Origin: CAADGY01 sp900696665 | GTDB taxonomy: Bacteria > Acidobacteriota > Terriglobia > Bryobacterales > Bryobacteraceae | Length of the DNA: 64,000 nucleotides | Assembly (NCBI GenBank): GCA_035063885.1 | Contig: JAPSFM010000007.1 | Span: 37,964 to 101,963 of the forward strand | Direction of reading: 5' to 3' | Shown: positions 1 to 8,543 of the stretch, one piece after another | Layout of the letters: each line of letters opens with the position of its first letter | How positions within the stretch are numbered: the stretch's first letter is position 1 | The notes under the pieces: model-generated | What the model was told of the DNA's origin: nothing | The model's database searches: none | What the model saw: only the letters and a program-made list of their open reading frames with translations | Position numbers and translations under genes: made by a program

Positions 1-1092
1 GAAAAGCTCAAACTAGCACACAAGCTGGTTGAACTCGGCGTGGACATTCTCGAAGCTGGATTCCCGATCGCTTCCGAGGGCGATTTCGAGGCGGTAGATG
101 CCGTAAGCAGGGAATTTCCGTGGGTTCAGGTAGCGGCGCTGGCGCGGGCTTGCGCGTTGGACATCGAACGGGCCGCGCGCGCACTGGAACACGCGAAGCG
201 GCCGAGAATTCACACGTTTATTGCCACCAGCGAGATCCATCTGAAGTATAAGCTTCGCAAAAGCCAGCAGCAGGTCCTGGATGAGGCAGTTGCCGCGGTG
301 GAACAGGCGCGGCGGTATGCGGATGATGTGGAGTTCTCGGCGGAAGATGCGAGCCGTACGGATGTGGACTTCCTGGAGAAGATCTCGCGTGCCGTTGTCG
401 CGGCGGGTGCGAGAACGGTCAATCTTCCGGATACGGTGGGTTACTCCGTTCCCGACGAATATGGTGAGCTCATCGGGCGTATGGTCCGGAGTTTGGGCGA
501 TTCGGCCATCGTCAGCGTACATTGCCACGACGACCTGGGGCTGGCGGTGGCAAATTCCCTGTCGGCCGTAAAAGCCGGCGCCCGCCAGATAGAATGTACG
601 ATCAACGGTATCGGCGAGCGTGCTGGCAATTGCTCGCTCGAAGAAGTCGTGATGGCGATCAACACCCGGCGGGACCGTCTGCCCTACCATACCGGCATCG
701 TGACGGAACATCTATTCCCCGCAAGCCAGTTGCTGACGGAAATGATCTCCTTCGGGCCGCAGCCGAATAAAGCGATCGTCGGCGAAAACGCGTTCGCGCA
801 CGAAGCGGGAATTCACCAGGATGGATATCTGAAAGAGCGGTCGACCTACGAGATCATCGATCCTAAGTCGGTCGGCGTCCCCGAGGGCCGGCTGGTGCTG
901 GGAAAGCACAGTGGCCGGCACGCTCTGAACAAACGCTGCCAGGATCTGGGGTTCGAATTGACGCGCGACGAACTGGATCTGGTCTATAAGCAGTTCATCG
1001 CGCTGGCTGATCGCAAGAAGGGTGTCCGGAACGAAGAAATCGCTGCATTGGTCCGTCAGGAAATCGCACGTGTGGCCACTGCCGCAGACTGA
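1..1092 (+). CDS. leuA: 2-isopropylmalate synthase, short form (5' partial)
   Basis: Condenses acetyl-CoA with 2-oxoisovalerate, the first committed step of leucine synthesis. The reading frame is open from base 1, so the start lies outside the window; by comparison with E. coli LeuA about 26 residues are missing, including the first metal-binding Asp of the DGEQ motif. Visible HMGL-like TIM-barrel motifs are HTFIATS, the metal motif HCHDDLGLA, NGIGERAGNCSLEE and GIHQDG. The protein ends after the helical linker (ALVRQEIARV), giving roughly 390 residues in total against more than 500 for the regulated enzyme, so the C-terminal allosteric LeuA dimer domain is absent. The stop is 23 bp before leuB. 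Homocitrate or citramalate synthase are less likely given the complete leuBCD downstream. Confidence 0.93.
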   Translation, partial: EKLKLAHKLVELGVDILEAGFPIASEGDFEAVDAVSREFPWVQVAALARACALDIERAARALEHAKRPRIHTFIATSEIHLKYKLRKSQQQVLDEAVAAVEQARRYADDVEFSAEDASRTDVDFLEKISRAVVAAGARTVNLPDTVGYSVPDEYGELIGRMVRSLGDSAIVSVHCHDDLGLAVANSLSAVKAGARQIECTINGIGERAGNCSLEEVVMAINTRRDRLPYHTGIVTEHLFPASQLLTEMISFGPQPNKAIVGENAFAHEAGIHQDGYLKERSTYEIIDPKSVGVPEGRLVLGKHSGRHALNKRCQDLGFELTRDELDLVYKQFIALADRKKGVRNEEIAALVRQEIARVATAAD

Positions 1093-1115
1093 TTTTCTAG
1101 TCCACCAACTCTCAA

Positions 1116-2198
1116 ATGAATCTTAAAGTCCTGATTTTACCCGGCGACGGGATTGGTGTCGAAGTAACCCGTGAAGCCGTCCGCGTGCTGGAGCACGTAT
1201 CCCACAAGTACCAGCATACGCTGGAGATTTCCGAGGCATTATTAGGTGGAGCCGCCATTCACCAGAGTGGAACCCCTCTACCCGACAAGACGGTGGAGCT
1301 TGCCTTGAAAGCCGATGCGACCCTGCTGGGCGCTGTCGGGTTGCCGGAATTTGACAATGTTCCTCCCGAAAAACGGCCGGAGAAGGGGCTGCTGGGCATC
1401 CGGAAAGCTCTCGGAGTGTTTGCGAATCTCCGGCCGGTCCGTACCTATTCGTCGTTGCTCGAATCGTCACCGCTGAAAAACCACCTGATCGAAGGCACAG
1501 ACATGATTATCGTGCGCGAATTGACGGGTGGAATCTATTACGGCACGCCACGTGGCATTTCGGGAGAAGGCGCCGGGACCACGGCCGTGAATACAATGGT
1601 CTATACACGCGCCGAGATCGAACGTGTAGCGCGAATGGCTTTTCGTCTTGCTCGCGGACGCCGGAAGAAACTGACAAGCGTCGACAAATCGAATGTCCTC
1701 GAGAATTCACAACTCTGGCGCAAGGTGGTAACGGAAGTGGCCGGAGAATTCGAGGATGTCGCGCTGGATCATCTGCTGGTGGACAACTGCGCGATGCAAC
1801 TGGTGCTCAATCCGCGCCGGTTCGACGTCGTCCTGACGGAGAACATGTTCGGCGATATTTTGAGCGACGAGGGCGCGGTGCTCGCCGGGTCGATTGGAAT
1901 GTTGCCATCGGCATCGATCGGCGAACAGCGGGAGTCCGGAGCCTGGGTCGGGCTTTATGAGCCGGTGCACGGCTCTGCACCGGATATTGCCGGGCAGAAT
2001 AAAGCCAATCCGCTGGGTGCGATCGGGTCGGTGGCCGCGATGCTCGAATATAGTTTTGGTTTGAAGCAGGAAGCGGAGGCCGTCAATCGCGCGATCGAAT
2101 TCGTATTGGGGCAGGGCAGGGTGACCGCGGATCTGAAGCCTGCAGGCGCGCCCGCGACCACTTCCGAGGTGGGAGAGGCGGTCTGTTCCGCAATATAG
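1116..2198 (+). CDS. leuB: 3-isopropylmalate dehydrogenase
   Basis: Oxidatively decarboxylates 3-isopropylmalate with NAD+, giving the direct precursor of leucine. The 360-residue length is normal for the family. The N-terminus has the LPGDGIG nucleotide-fold motif. The substrate-binding arginines lie in the ANLRPVR segment near residue 105. The metal-binding signature ENMFGDILSDEGAVLAGS lies near residues 243-260, with both aspartates present, and is followed by EPVHGSAPDIAG. It follows leuA closely and precedes leuC by 34 bp. No strong Shine-Dalgarno sequence is visible before its ATG, so translation may depend on coupling with leuA. Confidence 0.97.
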   Translation: MNLKVLILPGDGIGVEVTREAVRVLEHVSHKYQHTLEISEALLGGAAIHQSGTPLPDKTVELALKADATLLGAVGLPEFDNVPPEKRPEKGLLGIRKALGVFANLRPVRTYSSLLESSPLKNHLIEGTDMIIVRELTGGIYYGTPRGISGEGAGTTAVNTMVYTRAEIERVARMAFRLARGRRKKLTSVDKSNVLENSQLWRKVVTEVAGEFEDVALDHLLVDNCAMQLVLNPRRFDVVLTENMFGDILSDEGAVLAGSIGMLPSASIGEQRESGAWVGLYEPVHGSAPDIAGQNKANPLGAIGSVAAMLEYSFGLKQEAEAVNRAIEFVLGQGRVTADLKPAGAPATTSEVGEAVCSAI

Positions 2199-2232
2199 GT
2201 AGATAGAGAAGGGAAAGAAAGAAGTATTTCTG

Positions 2233-3639
2233 ATGAGTAAGCCTCGAACAGTTATCGAGAAAGTTTGGGATTCGCATGTGGTGACCGAACAACCGGGTGC
2301 GCCGGCACTGCTTTATATTGACCTGCACCTGGTGCATGAAGTCACGTCGCCGCAAGCCTTCACCGGACTTCGCGCGCGCGGGTTGAAGGTCCGGCGCCCC
2401 GACCTGACACTGGCGACCACAGACCACAGCATTCCCACCACGCCTCGCACTTTCCCGATTGTCGATTCGGTGGCGGCCGCGCAGGTAGCGCAACTGGAAA
2501 GCAATTGCGCCGAGTTCGGTATCCCATGCTACGGGTTTCATAGTGAAAAGCAGGGTATCGTTCACGTGATCGGCCCGGAGCAGGGCCTGACGCAGCCCGG
2601 CATGACAATGGTGTGCGGGGATAGCCACACGGCTACGCACGGCGCATTCGGCGCGCTCGCATTCGGCATCGGCACCAGCGAAGTGGAGCACGTGCTGGCA
2701 ACGCAATGCCTGCTTCAACGCCGGTCGAAGACCTATCAGGTTCGGGTAGACGGAACACTCCGGCCGGGAGTAACGGCAAAAGATGTCATTCTGGCGTTGA
2801 TCGCCCGCATCGGCGTCGGTGGGGGCACGGGTTGTGTATTTGAATATACCGGCAGTGCCATCCGCGCACTTTCGATGGAAGAACGGATGACTGTCTGCAA
2901 CATGTCGATTGAGGGGGGAGCGCGCGCCGGTATGGTGGCGCCCGACGACACCACTTACGAGTACATGTGCGGCCGGCCCTTCGCTCCAAAAGGCAAAGAG
3001 TGGGAGGCCGCACTCGTGCGCTGGAGGCAACTGCCGACGGACGAGGGCGCCACTTATGATCTTGGGGTGACTCTCGATGCGGGGGAATTGGAGCCGATGA
3101 TCACCTTCGGTACGAACCCCGGTATGGGGATTCCGATCACCGGTCCGATTCCCGATCCATCCATGCTGAGTGATATTCAGGAGCGCGACTCTCTGGCCAA
3201 GGCCCTGCGGTACATGGACCTTCAACCTGGCCGTCCGCTTCTGGGGCATCCTGTAAACGTCGTCTTCATTGGCAGTTGCACGAATTCAAGAATTTCCGAT
3301 CTGCGGGCGGCTGCGGGTGTTCTAAAGGGCCGTAAGGTGAACCCCAACGTGCGAGTGATGGTAGTTCCAGGCTCACAGGAGATCAAGAGGCAAGCGGAAA
3401 GTGAAGGGCTGGATCGCGTGTTCCGCGAATCCGGTGCTGACTGGCGGGAGGCGGGTTGTTCCATGTGCATCGCGATGAACGGCGACCAGCTTCAACCGGG
3501 CGAATACAGCGTCTCCACCAGCAACCGCAACTTTGAAGGCCGCCAGGGCAAGGGTGGGCGCACATTTCTCGCCAGCCCCCTTACCGCCGCGGCGACCGCC
3601 ATTACCGGTGTAGTAACCGATGTGAGGACACTGCTGTGA
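2233..3639 (+). CDS. leuC: 3-isopropylmalate dehydratase, large subunit
   Basis: Large, iron-sulfur-carrying subunit of isopropylmalate isomerase. It interconverts 2- and 3-isopropylmalate together with LeuD. The 468-residue length matches the E. coli type. The three 4Fe-4S ligands are visible: Cys349 in GSCTNSR, and Cys409 and Cys412 in CSMC. Other aconitase-family motifs are DLHLVHEVTS near the N-terminus and CGDSHTATHGAFG in the middle. The stop codon overlaps the GTG start of leuD (GTGA), which suggests translational coupling of the two subunits. Confidence 0.97.
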   Translation: MSKPRTVIEKVWDSHVVTEQPGAPALLYIDLHLVHEVTSPQAFTGLRARGLKVRRPDLTLATTDHSIPTTPRTFPIVDSVAAAQVAQLESNCAEFGIPCYGFHSEKQGIVHVIGPEQGLTQPGMTMVCGDSHTATHGAFGALAFGIGTSEVEHVLATQCLLQRRSKTYQVRVDGTLRPGVTAKDVILALIARIGVGGGTGCVFEYTGSAIRALSMEERMTVCNMSIEGGARAGMVAPDDTTYEYMCGRPFAPKGKEWEAALVRWRQLPTDEGATYDLGVTLDAGELEPMITFGTNPGMGIPITGPIPDPSMLSDIQERDSLAKALRYMDLQPGRPLLGHPVNVVFIGSCTNSRISDLRAAAGVLKGRKVNPNVRVMVVPGSQEIKRQAESEGLDRVFRESGADWREAGCSMCIAMNGDQLQPGEYSVSTSNRNFEGRQGKGGRTFLASPLTAAATAITGVVTDVRTLL

Positions 3640-4247
3640 AGAAATTCACTCCATTCGAGAGCCGGCTGGTTCCATTGCCGGTGGACAACATCGATACTGA
3701 CCAGATCATCCCCGCGCGTTTTCTAAAAACAATTTCGAAGGAGGGGCTTGGCGATCAGTTGTTCTACGACTGGCGCTATGACGCCGCGGGAGCGCCAAAG
3801 CCCGACTTCATTCTCAACCAGCCACAGGGAAAACAGGGGCAGATTCTGCTGGCGGGCGACAACTTCGGGTGCGGCAGTTCCCGCGAGCATGCGCCGTGGG
3901 CGTTGACGCAGTTTGGTTTCCGCGCTGTTATCAGCACCTCATTTGCTGATATCTTCAAACAGAATTCCCTGAAGAATTCGCTGCTGCCGATCGTGGTGCC
4001 GCCTGACATCCACGCCGCGTTGTTCGAACTCGTCTCCCGTGATCCTGCAGCCACCATCCGTGTGGACCTGGCGGCGCAAAAGATCGTGTTGCCCGACGGC
4101 CGTGAAGTCGAGTTCCCGGTGGATGCGTTTGCTAAGCACTGTCTGCTGGAAGGCGTGGACGAACTCGGATTCATCCTGCAGCAGGAACCGGCCATTGCAC
4201 GGTATGAAGCGCAGCGGGTGAATTCGCTCGATACGCGCGCCGGTTAA
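3636..4247 (+). CDS. leuD: 3-isopropylmalate dehydratase, small subunit
   Basis: Swivel-domain subunit of isopropylmalate isomerase, partner of LeuC. The 203 residues are the usual length. Family motifs are NIDTDQIIPARFL near residue 18 and GDNFGCGSSREHAPW near residue 72, the latter forming the substrate pocket. The start is the GTG at 3636, which overlaps the last bases of leuC by 4 bp. This completes the leuABCD operon. Confidence 0.96.
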   Translation: MKKFTPFESRLVPLPVDNIDTDQIIPARFLKTISKEGLGDQLFYDWRYDAAGAPKPDFILNQPQGKQGQILLAGDNFGCGSSREHAPWALTQFGFRAVISTSFADIFKQNSLKNSLLPIVVPPDIHAALFELVSRDPAATIRVDLAAQKIVLPDGREVEFPVDAFAKHCLLEGVDELGFILQQEPAIARYEAQRVNSLDTRAG

Positions 4248-4248
4248 T

Positions 4249-4262
4249 CGCCGGCTTCGGCG
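4249..4262 (+). other. Small hairpin after leuD
   Basis: A 5-bp GC stem (CGCCG/CGGCG) with a four-base loop lies two bases after the leuD stop, in the 45-bp gap before the ABM gene. No clear U-tract follows. It could be a weak terminator or an mRNA processing or stability element separating leuABCD from the last two genes. A chance hairpin in GC-rich DNA is equally possible. Confidence 0.25.
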
Positions 4263-4292
4263 GGTTCCGCGGTTTGTACGGAAAGGGGAGCC

Positions 4293-4598
4293 ATGATCGT
4301 TGTTCATGTTTTCGCGCACGTGAAACCGGAGCACGTCCGTGCGTTCCGTGAGGCTACGGCGGAGAATGCGCGGAACAGTGTTCAGGAGCCGGGAGTGGCC
4401 CGGTTTGATGTCATTCAGGAGAAGGACAACCTGACCCGGTTCGTGCTGGTGGAAGTGTACCGGACTCCCGAAGCGCGCTCGCTGCATAAGGAGACACAGC
4501 ATTACCAGGTGTGGCGCGATACGGTCGCTCCCATGATGGCCGAACCGCGAACCAGCATCGAATACTCGAACGTCTTTCCGTCCGATGAGGACTGGTAA
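4293..4598 (+). CDS. ABM-domain protein (LsrG/YgiN-like)
   Basis: A 101-residue protein with the antibiotic-biosynthesis-monooxygenase (ABM) ferredoxin-like fold. It has the typical opening VVHVFAHVKPEHV, the mid-region EPGVARFDVIQ and the closing HKETQHYQVWRD segment seen in LsrG and YgiN relatives. Despite the family name, most single-domain members are small quinol monooxygenases or isomerases of reactive carbonyl compounds. A good Shine-Dalgarno (GGAAAGGGGAG) precedes the ATG. It lies 5 bp before the iron-ADH gene and so is probably co-transcribed with it. The substrate cannot be read from sequence. Confidence 0.85.
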   Translation: MIVVHVFAHVKPEHVRAFREATAENARNSVQEPGVARFDVIQEKDNLTRFVLVEVYRTPEARSLHKETQHYQVWRDTVAPMMAEPRTSIEYSNVFPSDEDW

Positions 4599-4603
4599 CC
4601 ACG

Positions 4604-5758
4604 ATGTCCTTCGAATTCGCGACGGCCTCCCGTATCGTGTTCGGGCGCGGGGCTGTCCGCGAGATTGTGCCGTCAGCGCGCCGCATGGGCGCCAGAGCCC
4701 TGGTTGTTACCGGGAGGCATCCGGAACGCGCTGGCTGGCTCATGACTTCTTTGACGGCAGCGGGCCTGGATCCGGCGGTGTTTCCGGTCGATGGTGAGCC
4801 CACGATTGATTCGGTTCGGAATGGTGTGGAACTGGCGCGGAAGCGCGCTTGCGATGTCATCATCAGTCTTGGTGGAGGCAGCGCGATCGATGCGGGCAAA
4901 GGCATTGCCGCGCTTTTAGCGAACAACGGTGATCCGCTCGATTATCTGGAAGTAGTTGGGAAAGGCCGGGCTTTGGAAAAACCGTCCGCACCCTTCATCG
5001 CCGCACCGGCGACAGCGGGCACCGGGTCCGAAGTAACCAGGAACGCCGTGCTGGCCTCACCGGCGGACAAGGTGAAAGCCAGCCTGCGAAGTCCCTTCAT
5101 GCTCCCGGAACTCGCCGTGGTGGATCCTGAATTGACCTTGGATCTGCCTCCGGATATCACGGCCTTCACCGGACTGGATGCATTGACACAGGTGATTGAA
5201 CCCTACGTGTCGGCACGGCGAAACGCCATGACGGATCTGTTCTGTCTGGAAGGCATGCGCCGTGTGAGCCGCTCTCTTGTCCAGGCATATGACGATGGCG
5301 CCTCGATCGAAGCGAGAGAAGACATGGCCTTTGCCAGCCTCATGGGTGGGTTGTCGCTGGCCAACGCGGGGCTCGGCGTCGTACACGGTTTCGCCGCGCC
5401 CATCGGCGGAATGTTCAACGCTCCTCACGGAGCAGTTTGCGCCGCTTTGCTGCCGCACGGCATAAAGGCAAACATCCGGGCGTTAACCGCTCGTGCAGGA
5501 GATCATGAAGTGCTGGACCGCTACCAAATGGTGGCACGCATCCTGACTGGAGATGAGGGCGCCTCGGCCGAAGATGGTGCAGCTTGGGTTCACGAGCTTT
5601 GCCGCCGTTTGGGCATTCCCGGACTTGCGGCCTACGGAGTCGACGCTGCCGCGGTCCCCGTCCTGGTGGAGAAAGCCTCGGGTGCTAGTAGCATGAAGGC
5701 GAATCCGCTGGTCCTGACGCGTGAGGAATTGACAGACACCCTCGAGCGGGCGCTTTAG
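4604..5758 (+). CDS. Iron-type alcohol dehydrogenase family protein
   Basis: Group III (iron-containing) alcohol dehydrogenase of 384 residues, predicted to interconvert an alcohol and a carbonyl with NAD(P). The N-terminal dinucleotide part has GGGSAIDAGKG near residue 90, then GTGSEVTRNAV near residue 140. The metal site aligns with lactaldehyde reductase FucO (D196, H200, H263, H277) at Asp192, Gln196, His261 and His275. The second ligand is therefore Gln instead of His, in the segment GLDALTQVIEPY. From memory, some family branches carry this variant. The gene directly follows the ABM gene, suggesting joint processing of a small carbonyl metabolite. Maleylacetate reductase is a possible alternative. 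Confidence 0.88.
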   Translation: MSFEFATASRIVFGRGAVREIVPSARRMGARALVVTGRHPERAGWLMTSLTAAGLDPAVFPVDGEPTIDSVRNGVELARKRACDVIISLGGGSAIDAGKGIAALLANNGDPLDYLEVVGKGRALEKPSAPFIAAPATAGTGSEVTRNAVLASPADKVKASLRSPFMLPELAVVDPELTLDLPPDITAFTGLDALTQVIEPYVSARRNAMTDLFCLEGMRRVSRSLVQAYDDGASIEAREDMAFASLMGGLSLANAGLGVVHGFAAPIGGMFNAPHGAVCAALLPHGIKANIRALTARAGDHEVLDRYQMVARILTGDEGASAEDGAAWVHELCRRLGIPGLAAYGVDAAAVPVLVEKASGASSMKANPLVLTREELTDTLERAL

Positions 5759-5760
5759 CT

Positions 5761-6402
5761 CTAATTCCCGGAAGACGACTGCCCGCGCGGCACCGGCTTG
5801 CCGTAAATCTCGATCCAGTCCACACGAGTGCAGGCGATACTGCCGCCGCCCGTCATCAGATCGGTCCAGCCAATCTCGTCCACGCGGCTCAGGTCGGGAT
5901 TATCCACCCAGGCGCCTTCAATGATCTTGCTGATATCCAATCTGCGCCAGCGGATGTCCTGGATATTGAATTCGCGCTCGCGCCAGTCGAGTGAAGGACC
6001 GTCATAGGCATCGCTCACCAGCCAGGTGCCGTTCGCGAGTTTTAAGATGATGCGAGCGCCGCGGAAACCGGCCTGTTTGCTGCGCCATTTCAGTTTCGAT
6101 TGTCCGCGAAGATCGACGTAGGACGTCTTGTGCTTTAGAGCAATCGCACAATTGCCTACGCATTCGCCCGTCCAGATGTAAAACGGGTCGTCGGCCGGTT
6201 TGTCGTGATTACTCTTCTTGATGCCTTCTTTGCCGGGACCATAAAGCGTGAAGGTCAGATTCGGATTCGCCAGGTGGTCCAGCGTGACGGGCTTTGCAGG
6301 TGGTGTCTCTTTCCAGTCCTCCCGGAAAAACAGACCCGGGCGGTCCTGCGCCGCGGCGGCCAGCGTGAAGAATAAGAATGAACTCAATAACAGCTTGAAC
6401 AT
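5761..6402 (-). CDS. Secreted protein of unknown function
   Basis: A 213-residue protein with a clear Sec signal peptide (MFKLLLSSFLFFTLAAAAQD), so it is likely periplasmic. The body is rich in beta-strand-like segments and tryptophans, with a Cys pair (GECVGNCAI) near residue 80 and another Cys near residue 185. Phrases such as VDLRGQSKLKWRSK resemble carbohydrate-binding or DUF1080-like beta-sandwich proteins. I do not recognise a catalytic motif. Its stop lies two bases from the convergent iron-ADH stop, leaving no room for a conventional terminator. Confidence 0.75.
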   Translation of the reverse strand: MFKLLLSSFLFFTLAAAAQDRPGLFFREDWKETPPAKPVTLDHLANPNLTFTLYGPGKEGIKKSNHDKPADDPFYIWTGECVGNCAIALKHKTSYVDLRGQSKLKWRSKQAGFRGARIILKLANGTWLVSDAYDGPSLDWREREFNIQDIRWRRLDISKIIEGAWVDNPDLSRVDEIGWTDLMTGGGSIACTRVDWIEIYGKPVPRGQSSSGN

Positions 6403-6436
6403 GATGCTTCCTTGTCTATCTTACTGATTATCCCAG

Positions 6437-6760
6437 CTACGCTTTCTGTGTGGCGCTGGTTCCCCCCTGGCCCGGCATGGCAGCCCAGAACACCAGGTAC
6501 ACAATGAACCCCACGCCGGTAAAGATAGCCACGATCAGCCACACGATTCGCACGAGCGTCACGTCCACGCCGAGGTAATGCCCCACACCAGCGCACACTC
6601 CACCGATTTTCTTTTCATCGAGAAGCCGGACGAGATGTCGCTCCGGTGGAGTCCAGGAGGTTGAACCAGCCGGGGTGTCGAGAGGTTGAACCGGCATCCC
6701 GCAACGCGTGCAGTAACGTTGGCCCTCTTCGAGCTTCGATCCACACCGCGTGCAGTACAT
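6437..6760 (-). CDS. Zinc-ribbon plus PspC-domain membrane protein
   Basis: A 107-residue protein. Residues 1-25 form a double-CxxC zinc ribbon (YCTRCG...YCTRCGMP). Residues 45-102 are a PspC domain, with KKIGGVCAGVGHYLGVD followed by one hydrophobic transmembrane stretch (IVWLIVAIFTGVGFIVYLVFW). PspC proteins act in phage-shock and envelope-stress signalling. No pspA or pspB neighbour is visible here. The gene lies 34 bp upstream, in the direction of transcription, of the secreted protein gene at 5761-6402. Confidence 0.9.
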   Translation of the reverse strand: MYCTRCGSKLEEGQRYCTRCGMPVQPLDTPAGSTSWTPPERHLVRLLDEKKIGGVCAGVGHYLGVDVTLVRIVWLIVAIFTGVGFIVYLVFWAAMPGQGGTSATQKA

Positions 6761-6944
6761 TCCGACACGAGCCTATCGCAGTCGCCGGGGAGGGTGCAAA
6801 TGGGCTGCGCAATACGCACTTCAATCGGAAGACCATCGTAGGACAACTGATCGATGAACCTGTAAAGGAGCAATCCAGCTCCGGAGGGTGGCAACCGCTG
6901 CACAACAAACTCTGCGCTCTGTCGCTCCCCGGCTCAACTGCCTT

Positions 6945-7403
6945 CTAATGCCGCTGGTAACGCCCCATATACTCCGCCTGCGCCAGAGTGTGCCGTTGCA
7001 AGGCCCTGTCGAGGTCTGCGCGGCGGACGCCGTCGGGGATCCCCAGCGATTCCGTATCCACCGCGTACAACCGGAAGAAGTAGCGGTGCGGCTCGTGCCC
7101 TTTCGGTGGACAGGGACCGCCGTAGCCCCGCTTTCCAAAGTCGTTGATTCCGTCGCGGCCAAGCTGACCCGGTTTGAAGCCCTGAGCGAGCGAATGGACA
7201 CTTGCCGGGAGGTCGTACAGCAGCCAGTGATTCCAGGTGCCGCGGGGAGCATCGGGATCGTCGACGATAAGGGCAAACCCCTTGGTGCCGAGCGGTTCGC
7301 CGGACCATTCCAGCGGAGGCGACAGGTCCGCGCCATCACAAGTATGCAACCGCGGAATTTCACCTCCCTGCGGAAACGCCGTCACAATAAGATCCAGATC
7401 CAT
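6945..7403 (-). CDS. PEBP-family (YbhB/YbcL) protein
   Basis: Phosphatidylethanolamine-binding/Raf-kinase-inhibitor-like protein of 152 residues, the normal size of the bacterial YbhB/YbcL group. Ligand-pocket motifs are visible in order: CDGADLSPPLEW near residue 22, DDPDAPRGTWNHWLLYDLP near residue 47, and GYGGPCPPKGHEPHRYFF near residue 93. There is no signal peptide, so it is cytoplasmic. The physiological ligand of bacterial members is unknown. The 184-bp gap downstream, before the PspC gene, contains nothing I can identify. Confidence 0.95.
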   Translation of the reverse strand: MDLDLIVTAFPQGGEIPRLHTCDGADLSPPLEWSGEPLGTKGFALIVDDPDAPRGTWNHWLLYDLPASVHSLAQGFKPGQLGRDGINDFGKRGYGGPCPPKGHEPHRYFFRLYAVDTESLGIPDGVRRADLDRALQRHTLAQAEYMGRYQRH

Positions 7404-7448
7404 ATTCCTCCGGTCACCTCGCTGCTCCCGGGACTTAATCTTACCGCT

Positions 7449-8543
7449 TCACATCGTGATTTTGCCGAGAATCGCAGGATGTCTGGCTCCCGTTGCGGAT
7501 GGCAGATTCGACGGACGGCGGTGCCAGGTCTCGTAGGCAAGAATCGCGAATGCGATCGCTTCTTTCGCGTCGATGTCGATTCCGAAATCAGTCGACGTCT
7601 GCACTTCCGCCTCCGGCAAAAACGCCGCGAGATAGCCCATCAAAACAGGATTGTGAGCGCCGCCGCCAGAGACGATCAGGTCGTCTACGCGAAATGGAAC
7701 AAATCTTCTGATGCCTTCACAAACCGCGGCAGCGGTGAAGGCTGTGGCCGTTGCAATCAGGTCTGGCAGTCCGCGGCCGGTGGCCAACAGCTCAGTCACA
7801 AACTCGCGTCCGTATTGCTCCCGGCCCGCGGTCTTGGGAGGCTTGGCCTTGTAGAACGGAGCGCGAAGCAGGCGGTCCAGCAATTTCCTGTCGACGGCTC
7901 CTCGGGCCGCAATGCTTCCACCCCGGTCGAAACGCTGTTTGCCGCCGGTGTGCTCCGCGACCAGCGCGTCGATTGCCATGTTGCCGGGGCCCGTATCGAA
8001 TGCGATGACTTCGCCCGGTCCGGCGCCGGGAGAAATGGCGGTGATATTCGCGATGCCGCCGATGTTCAGCGCGACACGGCCGCGCCGGGGGTGGCGAAAA
8101 AGAAAATAGTCGACATAAGGGACGAGTGGCGCCCCTTTGCCTCCCGCCGCAATATCGCGAGGCCGGAAATCCGAAATGACGGGAACGCCCGTGCGTTCGG
8201 CGATGAGCGCCGCTTCCCCGATTTGCAGAGTGCTGGAGACCTTTACGCCGAGAAAAGAAACAGCGGTTCCTTCATGGAACACCGTCTGTCCGTGGCAGCC
8301 TACCAGTTCCACTTCCCGGTCACCGAGGGCACGCGCGTATAATTCGCCCAATAGAAAATGCAGGCGGGCAATCGTCGCCGTGTGAGTGACGGCGTTGGAT
8401 ATTGAGAGCAGCGCCGAGCGGACCTTTCGAGGGTAGGGTACGGTGCAGTGCTCCAGCAGTTGCCAACGGCGGCCTCGAATTTCGATGATAGCTACGTCAA
8501 TTCCATCGAGCGACGTGCCGCTCATGATGCCCGCGACTCTCAT
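7449..8543 (-). CDS. anmK: Anhydro-N-acetylmuramic acid kinase
   Basis: Phosphorylates and opens 1,6-anhydro-MurNAc to MurNAc-6-phosphate in peptidoglycan recycling. The 364 residues are the usual family size. The N-terminal signature GIMSGTSLDGIDVA is present, followed by GCHGQTVFH, QIGEAALIAERTGVPVISDFR, the sugar-kinase motif FDTGPGNM, and VSGGGAHNP near the C-terminus. The ATG overlaps the mutS stop (ATGA), so it is the distal gene of the gdh-mutS-anmK run. No murQ partner is in the window. Confidence 0.96.
   Translation of the reverse strand: MRVAGIMSGTSLDGIDVAIIEIRGRRWQLLEHCTVPYPRKVRSALLSISNAVTHTATIARLHFLLGELYARALGDREVELVGCHGQTVFHEGTAVSFLGVKVSSTLQIGEAALIAERTGVPVISDFRPRDIAAGGKGAPLVPYVDYFLFRHPRRGRVALNIGGIANITAISPGAGPGEVIAFDTGPGNMAIDALVAEHTGGKQRFDRGGSIAARGAVDRKLLDRLLRAPFYKAKPPKTAGREQYGREFVTELLATGRGLPDLIATATAFTAAAVCEGIRRFVPFRVDDLIVSGGGAHNPVLMGYLAAFLPEAEVQTSTDFGIDIDAKEAIAFAILAYETWHRRPSNLPSATGARHPAILGKITM

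Noticed and set aside
2083..3249. 388-codon minus-strand frame
   Set aside because: Antisense to leuB and leuC, whose identity is certain. No family features.
4293..4598. Antibiotic biosynthesis role for the ABM-domain gene
   Set aside because: The family name is historical. No polyketide, peptide synthetase or other biosynthetic genes are present.
6888..8342. 484-codon plus-strand frame
   Set aside because: It lies antisense across the PEBP and anmK genes. Both have clear family motifs and the frame's product looks like typical antisense Arg/Val-rich sequence.
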